This document shows, piece after piece, positions 7,577 through 15,699 of a DNA stretch of 64,000 nt. The notes beneath the pieces are model-generated. The model worked only from the letters and a program-made list of their open reading frames with translations. It was not told where the DNA came from and made no database searches. The translations under genes and the position numbers were made by a program. The stretch lies in contig CAWJCN010000003.1 of assembly GCA_963841415.1 (NCBI GenBank), positions 1,116,001 to 1,180,000 on the forward strand, in the 5' to 3' direction. Origin of the DNA: DASUAS01 sp963841415 (GTDB taxonomy: Bacteria; Actinomycetota; Acidimicrobiia; IMCC26256; DASPTH01). Numbering within the stretch: position 1 is the first letter of the stretch; every line of letters starts with the position of its first letter.

Positions 7577-8863
7577 TCACATCGCGGTGGAGGAGTCGTG
7601 CCCCATCGCTTCGGGTCCCTGCACGAACTCGCGCACCATCGCGTGCACGGTGTACGACGCGACCAGCCGGCCGTCCTCGCGGAACACGTGGCCCTCGCCC
7701 TGGCACAGACCGCTGCCCGCGTGGATGGCGGGGTTCGAGTAGAGGTGCCAGTGCGTGACGTCGATCTCGTCGTGGAACGCGATGTTCACGCCCATGATCC
7801 CCGTCGACAGGCTGACGTGCGCCATCGCCTCGCCGTAGCCCGGGTGCGGGAGCATCGCGGCGGCGATCGTCCAATGCGTGGTTGGTTGCGCCAGCAGCGC
7901 CGCGTGCAGATACGGCTCCGGCGGCGCGTCCTTGAACCGGATCCAAGCATTGAGCACCGGCGGACCGATGTGGTCGGGGTCGGGCCGGTAGTCGCCGTTG
8001 ACGATGCGCAGCTCACGGCCGGTGACCCGCATGTCGTAGGGCTCGGCGTCCATGGGCGTACCCACGTCGGGCATCTCGACCTGGCCGTCGATCACCGTCG
8101 GCGCGCCGCGGTCGAGGAAGTACAAGCCGACGCTGCGCAGCTTCTCCTGCTGCGAGATGCGAACTTCCGCAGTCGAGAACGTGCGCCCTTCGCGCAACAG
8201 GTCGACGTCGACGTCGAGCGGCGCGTCGAACGCAGCGGCCTTGGGGAAGTACATGGTCGCCGACGTCACCCGTTGCCGCGGCAGCATCTTCGACACCGCG
8301 ACGATGCCCTGCGCCAGCATCTGGCCGCCCTCCACCACGTTGCGGCTGGTGTCGCGGTAGGCCGGGCCCACGAAGTGGCCGGGCGCGCCCTCGGGGCACA
8401 CGTCGATGAGCTCGAGCAGGTCGGCGGCGTCGCCCCACGCCGGGAAGGCGTTGACGACCGGTTGGCCGGTGTCGTCGTCCCAGCGATCCTCGAGCTCGAT
8501 GCGCACGCGCTCCTGGTAGAAGCACACATAGCCCTCGATGCCACCGACTTCGGCGAAGGGCTCCGAGTAGGTCCACACGATGTCGTGCTCGACCGGGTCG
8601 ACCGCGGTGAGCGACCAGTAGGTGGCGTGGCCCTTGAACGGGCAGATGGTGAAGCTCGTCGACGGCCTGAACAGCTCCCAGTGCACGTCGTCGACCGGGA
8701 AGTACAGACGGTCGACGTGCTTGGTCTCCTCCAGCCGGATGGCGTGGTCGCTCTCGGCGAGGAGCAGGTCACCGAACCAGGCCCGAGCGGTGATGCCCGC
8801 GGGGACGAGGTCGATGACGTAGTCGGGGTACTTCGGCCAGGCCGACTCGATGAGCACGCTCAT
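7577..8863 (-). CDS. DUF427 - acyl-CoA thioesterase II fusion protein
   Basis: 428 residues. Residues ~15-128 match DUF427, with ARAWFGDLLLAESD, RLYFPVDDVH and CPFKGHATYWS. Residues ~145-428 are a double-hotdog thioesterase-like region with GPAYRDTSRNVVEGGQ-type and FHDEIDVTHWHLY blocks and a C-terminal GEGHVFREDGRLVAS, as in TesB-type enzymes. A joint role in acyl-CoA or acyl-thioester turnover is likely. Each domain normally occurs alone, so the fusion is the notable point. It is followed 7 nt later by the VOC gene. Confidence 0.82.
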   Translation of the reverse strand: MSVLIESAWPKYPDYVIDLVPAGITARAWFGDLLLAESDHAIRLEETKHVDRLYFPVDDVHWELFRPSTSFTICPFKGHATYWSLTAVDPVEHDIVWTYSEPFAEVGGIEGYVCFYQERVRIELEDRWDDDTGQPVVNAFPAWGDAADLLELIDVCPEGAPGHFVGPAYRDTSRNVVEGGQMLAQGIVAVSKMLPRQRVTSATMYFPKAAAFDAPLDVDVDLLREGRTFSTAEVRISQQEKLRSVGLYFLDRGAPTVIDGQVEMPDVGTPMDAEPYDMRVTGRELRIVNGDYRPDPDHIGPPVLNAWIRFKDAPPEPYLHAALLAQPTTHWTIAAAMLPHPGYGEAMAHVSLSTGIMGVNIAFHDEIDVTHWHLYSNPAIHAGSGLCQGEGHVFREDGRLVASYTVHAMVREFVQGPEAMGHDSSTAM

Positions 8864-8964
8864 CTCTTCCCGCTCCTGGCGCTCCGCACCGGGGCGCCGT
8901 CCGCGCTGGTCGCCGGCGCAAGCGCCGGCTCGTGCGGCGCCGGTCGGCTGAGCCGCCGTCGCCG

Positions 8965-9018
8965 CGGCCCCCGCTTCGCTGCTCGCCGGGATACCCGGCT
9001 CGCGGTCGCTTCGCTCAT
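8965..9018. repeat. GC-rich intergenic repeat with hairpin
   Basis: GCCGGG-ATA-CCCGGC (8985-8999) forms a perfect 6-bp hairpin flanked on both sides by the octamer GCTTCGCT. A 52-codon minus frame (8860-9018, arginine-rich) reads through it and touches the DUF427-fusion start. Its composition suggests a mobile or structural intergenic repeat rather than a gene. Confidence 0.45.
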
Positions 9019-9025
9019 GCGCCCA

Positions 9026-9940
9026 TCATCGCAGACTCTCGTCGCGGTCGACACCGAGGCGTACGAGCACGTCGACCAGGGCCTGCGCCCGCTCGGGCGC
9101 CACCGGGAGACGGGGTGGGCGGGGCCAGCCGCCGGGCGCGTCGAGGAGCCGGAGCGCGGCTTTCGCGCCGACGATCCCGCCCAGCGCCTGAGTGGCCTGG
9201 TGGATCTCCATCACTTGACTGTGGACGCGCGCGGCGCCGTCGCGATCGTCGGCATCGAGGAGTTGCACGAGCGATACGCAGAGGCGGGGCGCCAGGTTCC
9301 CTTCCGATGACAGGTAGCCGGTCGCCCCGAGTGCGGTCGCGCCCAGCGCGTGCAGTGGGCCGCCGACGTGCACGTCGACGCGACCACCGACTGCGTCGAC
9401 GACCTCGGCGACGTACACGAGGTCACGATGCGTGACGTTCACACCGACGACGCGCGGGTACTGCGTCAGCAGCTCGTCGAGCAACGCGGGCTCGTAGTGG
9501 TAGCCCACCGACTGGTGCGTCGACAGCACGAGGTCACCCGGCGCGCGGTCGAGCACCGTCCGCAGGTAGGTGCGCTGCTCGTCGGCGGTGGGGAGGTACC
9601 CGTGGCCGAGGTCGAGTGAGTACACCTGCGTCGCCTCGACGCCGGCGGCGATCGCATCCTCGGCGAGCGTCACCACCTCGGCCGCGGTGCGCGGCTCGAC
9701 GCCCATCGCCCGCACCGGCACCGTGCCGGCGAGCTCCTCGGCTCCGATCTCGAGCACACGGCGCCGCTCGTCGCGGCTGAGCGTGTAGCCCTCGCCGCTG
9801 CCGCTGCCGGCCAGGTACACCCCGATCCCCGCGGCGGCCAGCCGACGCAGATGCGCCCGGAGGCCGGCGTCGTCGAGCGCGCCGTCCTCGGTGAACGGCG
9901 TCAGGCTGATGACGAACGTGCTGTGGCGGCGGCCGCTCAC
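9026..9940 (-). CDS. DapA/NanA-family (dihydrodipicolinate synthase-like) protein lacking the Schiff-base lysine
   Basis: 304 residues with a TIM-barrel DapA layout: TPFTEDGALD, then AGSGSGEGYTLSRDER in place of the usual GTTGE block. At the catalytic strand, where active members read VGxK, this protein has VVGVNVTHRD, putting Asn168 at the lysine position. The tyrosine of the YNxP motif is also missing (VLSTHQSVG). It probably does not perform classical pyruvate-lysine aldol chemistry. The GTG start at 9940 is supported by a -10 box 8 nt upstream. Substrate unknown; transcribed alone. Confidence 0.83.
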   Translation of the reverse strand: MSGRRHSTFVISLTPFTEDGALDDAGLRAHLRRLAAAGIGVYLAGSGSGEGYTLSRDERRRVLEIGAEELAGTVPVRAMGVEPRTAAEVVTLAEDAIAAGVEATQVYSLDLGHGYLPTADEQRTYLRTVLDRAPGDLVLSTHQSVGYHYEPALLDELLTQYPRVVGVNVTHRDLVYVAEVVDAVGGRVDVHVGGPLHALGATALGATGYLSSEGNLAPRLCVSLVQLLDADDRDGAARVHSQVMEIHQATQALGGIVGAKAALRLLDAPGGWPRPPRLPVAPERAQALVDVLVRLGVDRDESLR

Positions 9941-9948
9941 GACCGCCG

Positions 9949-9954
9949 ACCCTA
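9949..9954 (-). promoter_or_regulatory. Candidate -10 box (TAGGGT) for the DapA-like gene
   Basis: On the minus strand TAGGGT lies 8 nt before the GTG at 9940 with no Shine-Dalgarno between, matching the leaderless pattern seen at other starts here. Confidence 0.4.
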
Positions 9955-9962
9955 CGTCGTCG

Positions 9963-10779
9963 CTACGGCTTGCGGGCGCGGAGCGAGTAGGTCAGTGGGT
10001 AGCGGGGCCATCCGGCGGGAAGTCGGAAATAGCCGTCGTTGCCGCGTTCGGTCCACGGCCACGGCGCGTTCGTGTACGACTGCTCGTGGAAGAGCTCGAC
10101 GGTGAGTCCGGCGTCGAGCACCGCCGAGATCACGTCGCTGATCGCGTGGACTCGTTCGTATGACGTCGTGTTGCGCATCTCCGCGTCAGGCGCCGCGTAG
10201 GTGCCGCCCTTTTCGCTCCAGGCAACGTACGTAGCTTCGAAGACGTCCTGGGTGAGGGTCAGTCCGTCCTCGAGGACGCCCATGACGAGCGGGTGGATCT
10301 CGACCAGGTAGAGCACCCCACCGGCGCCGAGGAGCTGGGCGACGACCTCGGCCCATGATCCGAGCTCGGGGAGCCAGCCGAGCGCGCCGATGCCGGTGTA
10401 GACGATGTCGAAGATCCGTCCACCGACGGCCTCGACGGCGTCGTACACGTCGGCGCACCAGAACTTCGCTTCGATGCCGCAGTCGGCCGCGAGTGCGCGC
10501 GCGATCTCGATCGCGTGGGGGGAGAAGTCGAGGCCGCTGACGCGCGCGCCGGTGACGCGCCCACGAGAGCGTGTCGGTGCCGAGGTGGCACTGCAGATGG
10601 AGCAGCTCGCGTCCGGCAACGGTGCCGAGCTCGTTGTGTTCGAACGGGCGGATGTGGTCGGCGCCGGCCCGGAAGCCGGCGAGGTCGTACAGGTCGCTTG
10701 CTGCGTGCAACGGTGCAGCTTCGTCCCACCGGGCGCGGTTCGCGAGCAGGCCGTCGTGGTGTCTCGGATCGGCCCCCAT
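9963..10779 (-). pseudogene. Class I SAM-dependent methyltransferase, frameshifted
   Basis: The N-terminal part (MGADPRHHDGLLANRARW through LLHLQCHLGTDTLSWA) is in one frame from ATG 10779. The rest (VTGARVSGLDFSPHAIEIAR to the TAG at 9963) is in another. The SAM motif (LQCHLGTDTLSWA/GARVSGLDFS) is split exactly at about 10557, where one extra C (or loss of two bases) in a GCGCG run explains the shift. Both halves are otherwise complete, with total length about 272 codons. It is either a sequencing indel or a very recent mutation. The substrate is unknown. Confidence 0.78.
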
Positions 10780-10850
10780 CCGACGATCCTGGCACACCGC
10801 CCCGCGGGTGCCCTCGAGGCCGAGGCGATGCGGATCGACCGGCGCGCTCG

Positions 10851-10856
10851 TAGGAT
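10851..10856 (+). promoter_or_regulatory. Candidate -10 box (TAGGAT) for the amidohydrolase gene
   Basis: TAGGAT lies 7 nt before the ATG at 10864 with no Shine-Dalgarno, consistent with a leaderless transcript. Confidence 0.45.
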
Positions 10857-10863
10857 CGATCCC

Positions 10864-11976
10864 ATGCCGGAACGAACGCGCCAGATCTACCGCCTGATCT
10901 CGGCCGACAGCCACGTGAACGAGCCGCCCGACCTCTGGACCTCTCGCGTGCCCGCGGAGTACCGCGACCGGGCACCCCGGATCGAGCGGTTCGACCAGGG
11001 CGACGCGTGGGTGCTCGAGGGAGTCGACGACCCGATCACGTTCGGCATGAACGCCTGCGCCGGCATGGCCCCCGAGGAGATGCGCGGTTGGATGCCCTTC
11101 GAGGAGATCCGCCACGGCGGGTACGACCCCGCGGCGCGGCTCGAGGAGCTCGACCGCGACGGTGTCGACGCCGAGGTGCTGTACCCCACGCCGCGTCTCA
11201 ACCAGGCGATCGTCGCCAACCACGACGCGGGCTACCACGAGGCGATGGTGCGCGCGTACAACGACTGGCTCTCCGAGTACGTCGAGTACGCGCCCGCGCG
11301 CTTCGGTGGGCTCGCCGTCATCCCCAACCGTGGCGTCGACGGCGCGCTCGCCGAGATCGAGCGTGTGGTCGACCGGCCCGGGATCCGCGGCTTCGTGATG
11401 GGCTGCTACCCCAATGGCACGCTCGCGCCCGAGCCCGACGACGACAAGGTGTACGCGCGCATCGAGGAGCTCGGTGTGCCGTTGAGCATCCACGTGTCGC
11501 TCACCGACACGATGCCGCGCGCACACCGCGTCGCGCTCCCGGGGTGGGGACGCATCTTCGACATCCCGAACCGCATCCTCGAGCTGATCTTCGCCGGCGT
11601 GTTCGACCGCTTCCCGGGTCTGCAGATGGTCGCGGCCGAAGTCGACTGCGGGTGGCTCCCGTACGTCAAGGAGCAGATCGACAACAACTTCCAGCGTCTC
11701 GCGCCGGGCAGCACGTTCCGGATCGCGCGGCGGCCGAGCGAGTACATCGAGGACCACTTCCACTTCGGGTTCATGACCGATCCCGTCGGAGTCCGCCTGC
11801 GCGACGCCATCGGGGTGGAGCGGATGCTCTGGTCGTCCGACTACCCGCACGTGTCGTCGGACTGGCCGCACTCGTGGCGCACGATCCTCAACGCGTTCTC
11901 GGGTGTGCCCGCCGCGGAACGACAGCTCATCCTGGCGGGCAACACGCAGCGCCTCTACGGCTTCGGCGCGTCCTGA
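10864..11976 (+). CDS. Amidohydrolase family 2 protein (metal-dependent hydrolase/decarboxylase)
   Basis: 370 residues. It starts RLISADSHVNEPPDLW, the metal-binding first strand of amidohydrolase-2 proteins. Later come ELGVPLSIHVS and the distal MLWSSDYPHVSSDWPHSW, which supplies the catalytic Asp and His. Relatives include aminocarboxymuconate-semialdehyde and resorcylate decarboxylases, so a C-C hydrolase or decarboxylase in aromatic degradation is possible. ATG 10864 is preferred over longer frames because the upstream extension lacks similarity and a -10 box sits just before it. It ends inside the convergent small gene (22-nt overlap). Confidence 0.88.
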   Translation: MPERTRQIYRLISADSHVNEPPDLWTSRVPAEYRDRAPRIERFDQGDAWVLEGVDDPITFGMNACAGMAPEEMRGWMPFEEIRHGGYDPAARLEELDRDGVDAEVLYPTPRLNQAIVANHDAGYHEAMVRAYNDWLSEYVEYAPARFGGLAVIPNRGVDGALAEIERVVDRPGIRGFVMGCYPNGTLAPEPDDDKVYARIEELGVPLSIHVSLTDTMPRAHRVALPGWGRIFDIPNRILELIFAGVFDRFPGLQMVAAEVDCGWLPYVKEQIDNNFQRLAPGSTFRIARRPSEYIEDHFHFGFMTDPVGVRLRDAIGVERMLWSSDYPHVSSDWPHSWRTILNAFSGVPAAERQLILAGNTQRLYGFGAS

Positions 11977-12185
11977 TCGTCGCCGATGATCGGGAGCTCG
12001 ACGGTGTCCTCCGAGCGCCGGTGCTCCACCGGCTGACCGGGCGGATCGACTCGGTCGTCTTCCCGTTCGTCTGATTCATCGAGGATCGCGGCGGCCTGCG
12101 CCAACGGGTCGTCGCTGCCCGCTTCCTGCTCTTCCGGGAAGAGCGCGTCGGCCCGCGCCTGGACACGATCCGCATCGTCGGGCAT
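11955..12185 (-). CDS. Small acidic hypothetical protein
   Basis: 76 residues from ATG 12185: MPDDADRVQARADALFPEEQ, then AGSDDPLAQAAAILDESDER and a Pro/Asp-rich tail. It is acidic and probably partly helical and partly disordered, with no membrane segment. Short proteins of this style occur in actinobacteria without assigned function, and I do not recognise a domain. Its 3' end overlaps the amidohydrolase tail by 22 nt. An in-frame upstream start at 12218 is less likely. Confidence 0.6.
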   Translation of the reverse strand: MPDDADRVQARADALFPEEQEAGSDDPLAQAAAILDESDEREDDRVDPPGQPVEHRRSEDTVELPIIGDDQDAPKP

Positions 12186-12271
12186 GGCAGCAGGATGTCC
12201 ACGGCGGACGCGTGTCAAACGCGATGGCCGCGGGTACGCGCGTGGACAGCCGCGCCCCGAGGAGGTCGACC

Positions 12272-12598
12272 ATGCCCCCGCAGCAGTGGAGTGACAAGCG
12301 CGAACGGCAGTACGAGCACGTCAAGGAAGGGTTGCTCGATCGGGGTGAGAGCGAGGACACCGCCGAGGAGATCGCGGCGCGCACCGTCAACAAGGAACGC
12401 GCCCGCGCCGGTGAGGCGGAGACGGCCAGCCGCTCTTCGGTCGACGACATCTCGTCGGGTCGCCGCGGTGGGCTTCGCTCGCACACGGGGCCAGGTGGGC
12501 GCACGAAGGAGCAGCTCTACAACGAGGCCCGCCAGCGGGGCATCAAGGGGCGTTCCAAGATGACCAAACGCCAGCTCGAGCAAGCCGTCGGGCGCTGA
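12272..12598 (+). CDS. Small conserved basic protein with Rho-N/SAP-like C-terminus ('plasmid stabilization' type)
   Basis: 108 residues. It starts MPPQQWSDKRERQYEHVKEG, has EEIAARTVNKERARAGE, then SSGRRGGLRSHTGPGG, and ends with a Rho-termination-factor-N-like helix pair (TKEQLYNEARQRGIKGRSKM-TKRQLEQAV). That tail suggests nucleic-acid binding. Highly conserved relatives occur widely in actinobacteria under the vague name plasmid stabilization protein. The GAGGAG Shine-Dalgarno at 12259-12264 supports the start. The cellular role is unknown. Confidence 0.82.
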   Translation: MPPQQWSDKRERQYEHVKEGLLDRGESEDTAEEIAARTVNKERARAGEAETASRSSVDDISSGRRGGLRSHTGPGGRTKEQLYNEARQRGIKGRSKMTKRQLEQAVGR

Positions 12599-12644
12599 TC
12601 CACCGACCCGGGATACGGTCCCCTCCACGCGTGAAGGGGGGACC

Positions 12645-14957
12645 GTGGGAGTGCACGACGAGTTCACGGGGGTCATCGGGCGCGACTGGCGTGGCTCGAC
12701 GCCGGCGTGGCCGGTCCGGCCGGAGCCGCCGGACGGCGCGCCGAACGTGGTGTACGTCGTGCTCGACGACGTCGGCTACGCGCAGCTCGGTTGTTACGGG
12801 TCGATCATCGACACGCCCAACATCGACGCGCTCGCCGCGCAGGGCGTGCGGCTCGCCAACTTCCACACCGCCGCGCTCTGTTCGCCGACGCGCTCGTGCC
12901 TGCTCACCGGACGCAACCACCACACCAACGGCATGGGTCGCGTGGCCGACCTCGCCATGGGCTTCCCTGGCTACTGGGGTGTCGTGCCGCCGGAGAACGG
13001 CTTCCTGTCCGAGATCCTGCACACCCGCGGTTACTCCACCTACGCGGTGGGGAAGTGGCACCTCACCCCCGACGACGAGACCCACATGGCCGCCGACCGC
13101 AGCAGCTGGCCGCTCGGCCGCGGCTTCGATCGCTGGTACGGCTTCCACGGTGGCGAGACGCACCAGTTCGTGCCCACGCTCTATTGCGACAACCACTCCG
13201 TGCAGCCGCCACGCACCATCGCCGAGGGCTACCACCTCACCGAGGACCTGGTCGAGCGCGCCATCGAGTTCCTGAGCGACCTCCGCAACGCCGACGGCGA
13301 GCAACCGTTCTTCCTCTACTTCGCCACCGGTGCGTGCCACTCGCCGCACCACGCGCCCCCCGAATGGGTCGAGCGCTACCGCGGCATGTTCGACGACGGG
13401 TGGGACGCGCTGCGCGAACGAGTCCTGGCCCGCCAGGTCGAACTGGGTGTCATACCCGCCGGCACCGAGCTGTCGCCGCGCCCGCCGTGGGTGCCCGCCT
13501 GGGACGACCTCGCGCCCGAAGACCAGCGCGTCGCGGCGCGCTTCATGGAGTGCTTCGCCGGCTTCCTGTCGCACACCGACGACCAGATCGGCCGGCTGCT
13601 TGCGCACCTGGAGGTGAGCGGTGACGCCGACGACACGATCGTCGTCCTCGTGTCCGACAACGGCGCCAGCGCCGAGGGCGGGCCGACCGGTTCGATCAAC
13701 GACGTGCGCATGATCAACCGTGATCCCGCGGGACGCACCGAGATGCGTGAGCGCATCGGCGAGATCGGCGGTCCGTCGCTCCACAACAACTACCCGTGGG
13801 GCTGGACCATGGCCGGCAACACGCCGTTCAAGCGCTGGAAGCGCGAGGTGCACGAGGGTGGTGTCGCCGATCCGTGCATCGTGCGCTGGCCGGCGCGCTT
13901 CGCTTCGCACGCCGGCGCCCTGCGGCACCAGTTCGCCCACGCGATCGACGTGATGCCGACCGTGCTCGACCTGATCGGCGTCGAAGTCCCCGACCGGATC
14001 CGGGGTCAGGAGCAGAGTCCCGTCGACGGCACCAGCTTCGCCAACCTCTTCGATGCGGACGGCGCCACCGCGCCGGGCCGTCGGATCACGCAGCACTTCG
14101 AGATGCTCGGGTCGCGCGCGCTCTACCACGACGGGTGGAAGGCGGTGACGTTCAAGCCGCTCGGACCGCTGAGCGAGGACACGAGTCCGAACTCGTTCAT
14201 GGCGCCGTTCGACGACGACGTCTGGGAGCTCTACCACGTCGCGGTCGACCCGTCGGAGGTGCACGACCTCGCCGACCAGGAGCCGGAGCGGCTGGCGCGC
14301 ATGGTCGACCTGTGGTGGGGGGAGGCGGCGCGCCACCACGTGCTGCCGCTCGACAACCGCATCCTCTACACGATCCTCAATCCACCGCCGAACCGGATCC
14401 TCCAGCGTCGCCGCTACCGCTACGTGCCGTACGGCGCGCCGGTGCCCGAGAGCGTCGCGGTCGACGTGCGCAACCGTTCGCACGAGATCACCGCGTCGGT
14501 GCGCATCCCTGAAGGTGTCGTGCCCGAGGGGGTGTTGCTCGCGCTCGGGTGCGTGCTCGGAGGGTGGTCGTTGCAGGTGTTCGACGGACGTCTGCGTTAT
14601 CTGCACAACCTCTACGGCAAGTCGCTCGACGTGATCGGGTCCGACGTTGTGATCGCTCCCGGTACGCGCACGCTCGGGTTCCGCTACGAGAAGCTCGACG
14701 AGGAAGGCGGCGAGGCGGAGCTGCTCGTCGACGGTGAGGTCGTGGGCCACGGCGCGGTCGCGCGCTTCACACCGATCCGGTACAACAACACCGGCGCCGG
14801 CTTGAGCTGCGGCTACGAGCTCGGACCTCCTGTGGGGGAGGGGTACGACGCACCGTTCCGCTTCACCGGCGAGCTCCGCGAGGTGCTGGTGGAGGTCACC
14901 GGCGAGCCACGCGTCGACCCGCTCAAGGAGTTCGAACGCATCATGTCTGAGCAGTGA
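12645..14957 (+). CDS. Arylsulfatase-family hydrolase (formylglycine sulfatase)
   Basis: 770 residues. VVYVVLDDVGYAQLGCYG supplies metal ligands Asp41-Asp42. Cys79-Ser-Pro-Thr-Arg (CSPTRSCLLTGR) is the formylglycine-forming core, so the enzyme needs a maturase not seen here. VGKWHL and VLVSDNGAS follow. The last ~200 residues (from about 590) are a beta-rich domain. No signal peptide is visible, so it is probably cytoplasmic and hydrolyses a sulfate ester or a phosphonate/phosphate analogue. GTG 12645 follows an AAGGGGGGA ribosome-binding site at 12634-12642. Transcribed alone. Confidence 0.92.
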   Translation: MGVHDEFTGVIGRDWRGSTPAWPVRPEPPDGAPNVVYVVLDDVGYAQLGCYGSIIDTPNIDALAAQGVRLANFHTAALCSPTRSCLLTGRNHHTNGMGRVADLAMGFPGYWGVVPPENGFLSEILHTRGYSTYAVGKWHLTPDDETHMAADRSSWPLGRGFDRWYGFHGGETHQFVPTLYCDNHSVQPPRTIAEGYHLTEDLVERAIEFLSDLRNADGEQPFFLYFATGACHSPHHAPPEWVERYRGMFDDGWDALRERVLARQVELGVIPAGTELSPRPPWVPAWDDLAPEDQRVAARFMECFAGFLSHTDDQIGRLLAHLEVSGDADDTIVVLVSDNGASAEGGPTGSINDVRMINRDPAGRTEMRERIGEIGGPSLHNNYPWGWTMAGNTPFKRWKREVHEGGVADPCIVRWPARFASHAGALRHQFAHAIDVMPTVLDLIGVEVPDRIRGQEQSPVDGTSFANLFDADGATAPGRRITQHFEMLGSRALYHDGWKAVTFKPLGPLSEDTSPNSFMAPFDDDVWELYHVAVDPSEVHDLADQEPERLARMVDLWWGEAARHHVLPLDNRILYTILNPPPNRILQRRRYRYVPYGAPVPESVAVDVRNRSHEITASVRIPEGVVPEGVLLALGCVLGGWSLQVFDGRLRYLHNLYGKSLDVIGSDVVIAPGTRTLGFRYEKLDEEGGEAELLVDGEVVGHGAVARFTPIRYNNTGAGLSCGYELGPPVGEGYDAPFRFTGELREVLVEVTGEPRVDPLKEFERIMSEQ

Positions 14958-15003
14958 TCCAGCGATGCATCGCACCGCGTTCCAGCGCGTCAATGACGCC
15001 AGA

Positions 15004-15022
15004 GCGCCAGGCAATCTGGCGC
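15004..15022. terminator. Hairpin downstream of the sulfatase gene
   Basis: GCGCCAG-GCAAT-CTGGCGC forms a perfect 7-bp stem 47 nt past the sulfatase stop. There is no U-tract, so it may be a stem without intrinsic termination. Confidence 0.35.
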
Positions 15023-15134
15023 GGTACGGCGCTCCAGTCACTGACATTCCATCCAGGAGAGGTGAGGAATGCTGCTCGTGGTGCAGCTTGTCCCGTGAGG
15101 CGTCGCCTGGCGCTCCCAGAGTCGTCTTGACACG

Positions 15135-15581
15135 ATGAATGATGTGCGATCAGACGATGATGTTGTCGCGGACCTGTTGTACCGGTGTCGTCGGGACCAC
15201 GCGGCGTGGATCAACGGCGACATGTCGGGCTACGCGCCGCTGCCCAGCGAGGCGACCATCATGGGAGCGTTCGGTGGATCCCTTACGACGGAACAAGCGG
15301 CAGCCCAAGGTGAGCAGTCACCGTTTCGGTCGCCGTGGGAGGAAGGCGCGGGTGAGATCGAGCTGATCGCGGGTGGTGTGTCCGGCGCTGTCGCTTGGCT
15401 CGTGGTGATCGAGCGGTCGACCGTAAGGTTCACCGGGTACGACGAGCCGCGCCGATGGGAACTTCGCGTGACCGAGTTGTTCCGGCTTGATGGCGCTCAT
15501 TGGGTCCGATTCCACCGGCACGCCGACCCGCTCGTGGAGTTCCATTCACTCGACGAATGCCTGCGACTTCTCGACGTGTAG
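15135..15581 (+). CDS. Hypothetical protein, possible NTF2/SnoaL-like fold
   Basis: 148 residues. A helical start (VVADLLYRCRRDHAAWINGD) is followed by beta-rich segments with GAVAWLVVIERSTVRFTGY and WELRVTELFRLDGAHWVRFH. The pattern of tryptophans and the 'Y-x-RVTELFRLDG-W-x-R-H' ending resembles SnoaL/DUF4440-type proteins. No catalytic residues can be assigned and no operon partner is seen. The start at 15135 is the first ATG in frame, without a clear ribosome-binding site. Confidence 0.65.
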   Translation: MNDVRSDDDVVADLLYRCRRDHAAWINGDMSGYAPLPSEATIMGAFGGSLTTEQAAAQGEQSPFRSPWEEGAGEIELIAGGVSGAVAWLVVIERSTVRFTGYDEPRRWELRVTELFRLDGAHWVRFHRHADPLVEFHSLDECLRLLDV

Positions 15582-15620
15582 CACTGCGGCTCCGCCAACG
15601 GTGCACTTCGCGATGCGGAG

Positions 15621-15637
15621 CCGAACGCCAGAGCTGC
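15621..15637 (+). repeat. 17-bp direct repeat, copy 1
   Basis: CCGAACGCCAGAGCTGC is repeated exactly at 16535-16551. Both copies sit just after a gene end, and a related GACGCCAGAGC occurs at 14996. They look like short intergenic repeats confined to this stretch. Confidence 0.5.
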
Positions 15638-15699
15638 GCTGGACTGGGCATGTTGGCTCTGTCTGGAACTGCGCCGGTCGTGCGAGCGTCAGAGGTGTC

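Noticed and set aside
8860..9018. 52-codon Arg-rich minus-strand gene ahead of the DUF427 fusion
   Set aside because: It lies on a hairpin repeat with flanking octamers; composition and repeat structure argue against a protein despite the ATGA contact.
12543..15047. 834-codon minus-strand frame opposite the sulfatase
   Set aside because: Opposes a sulfatase with all catalytic motifs; composition is that of an antisense frame.
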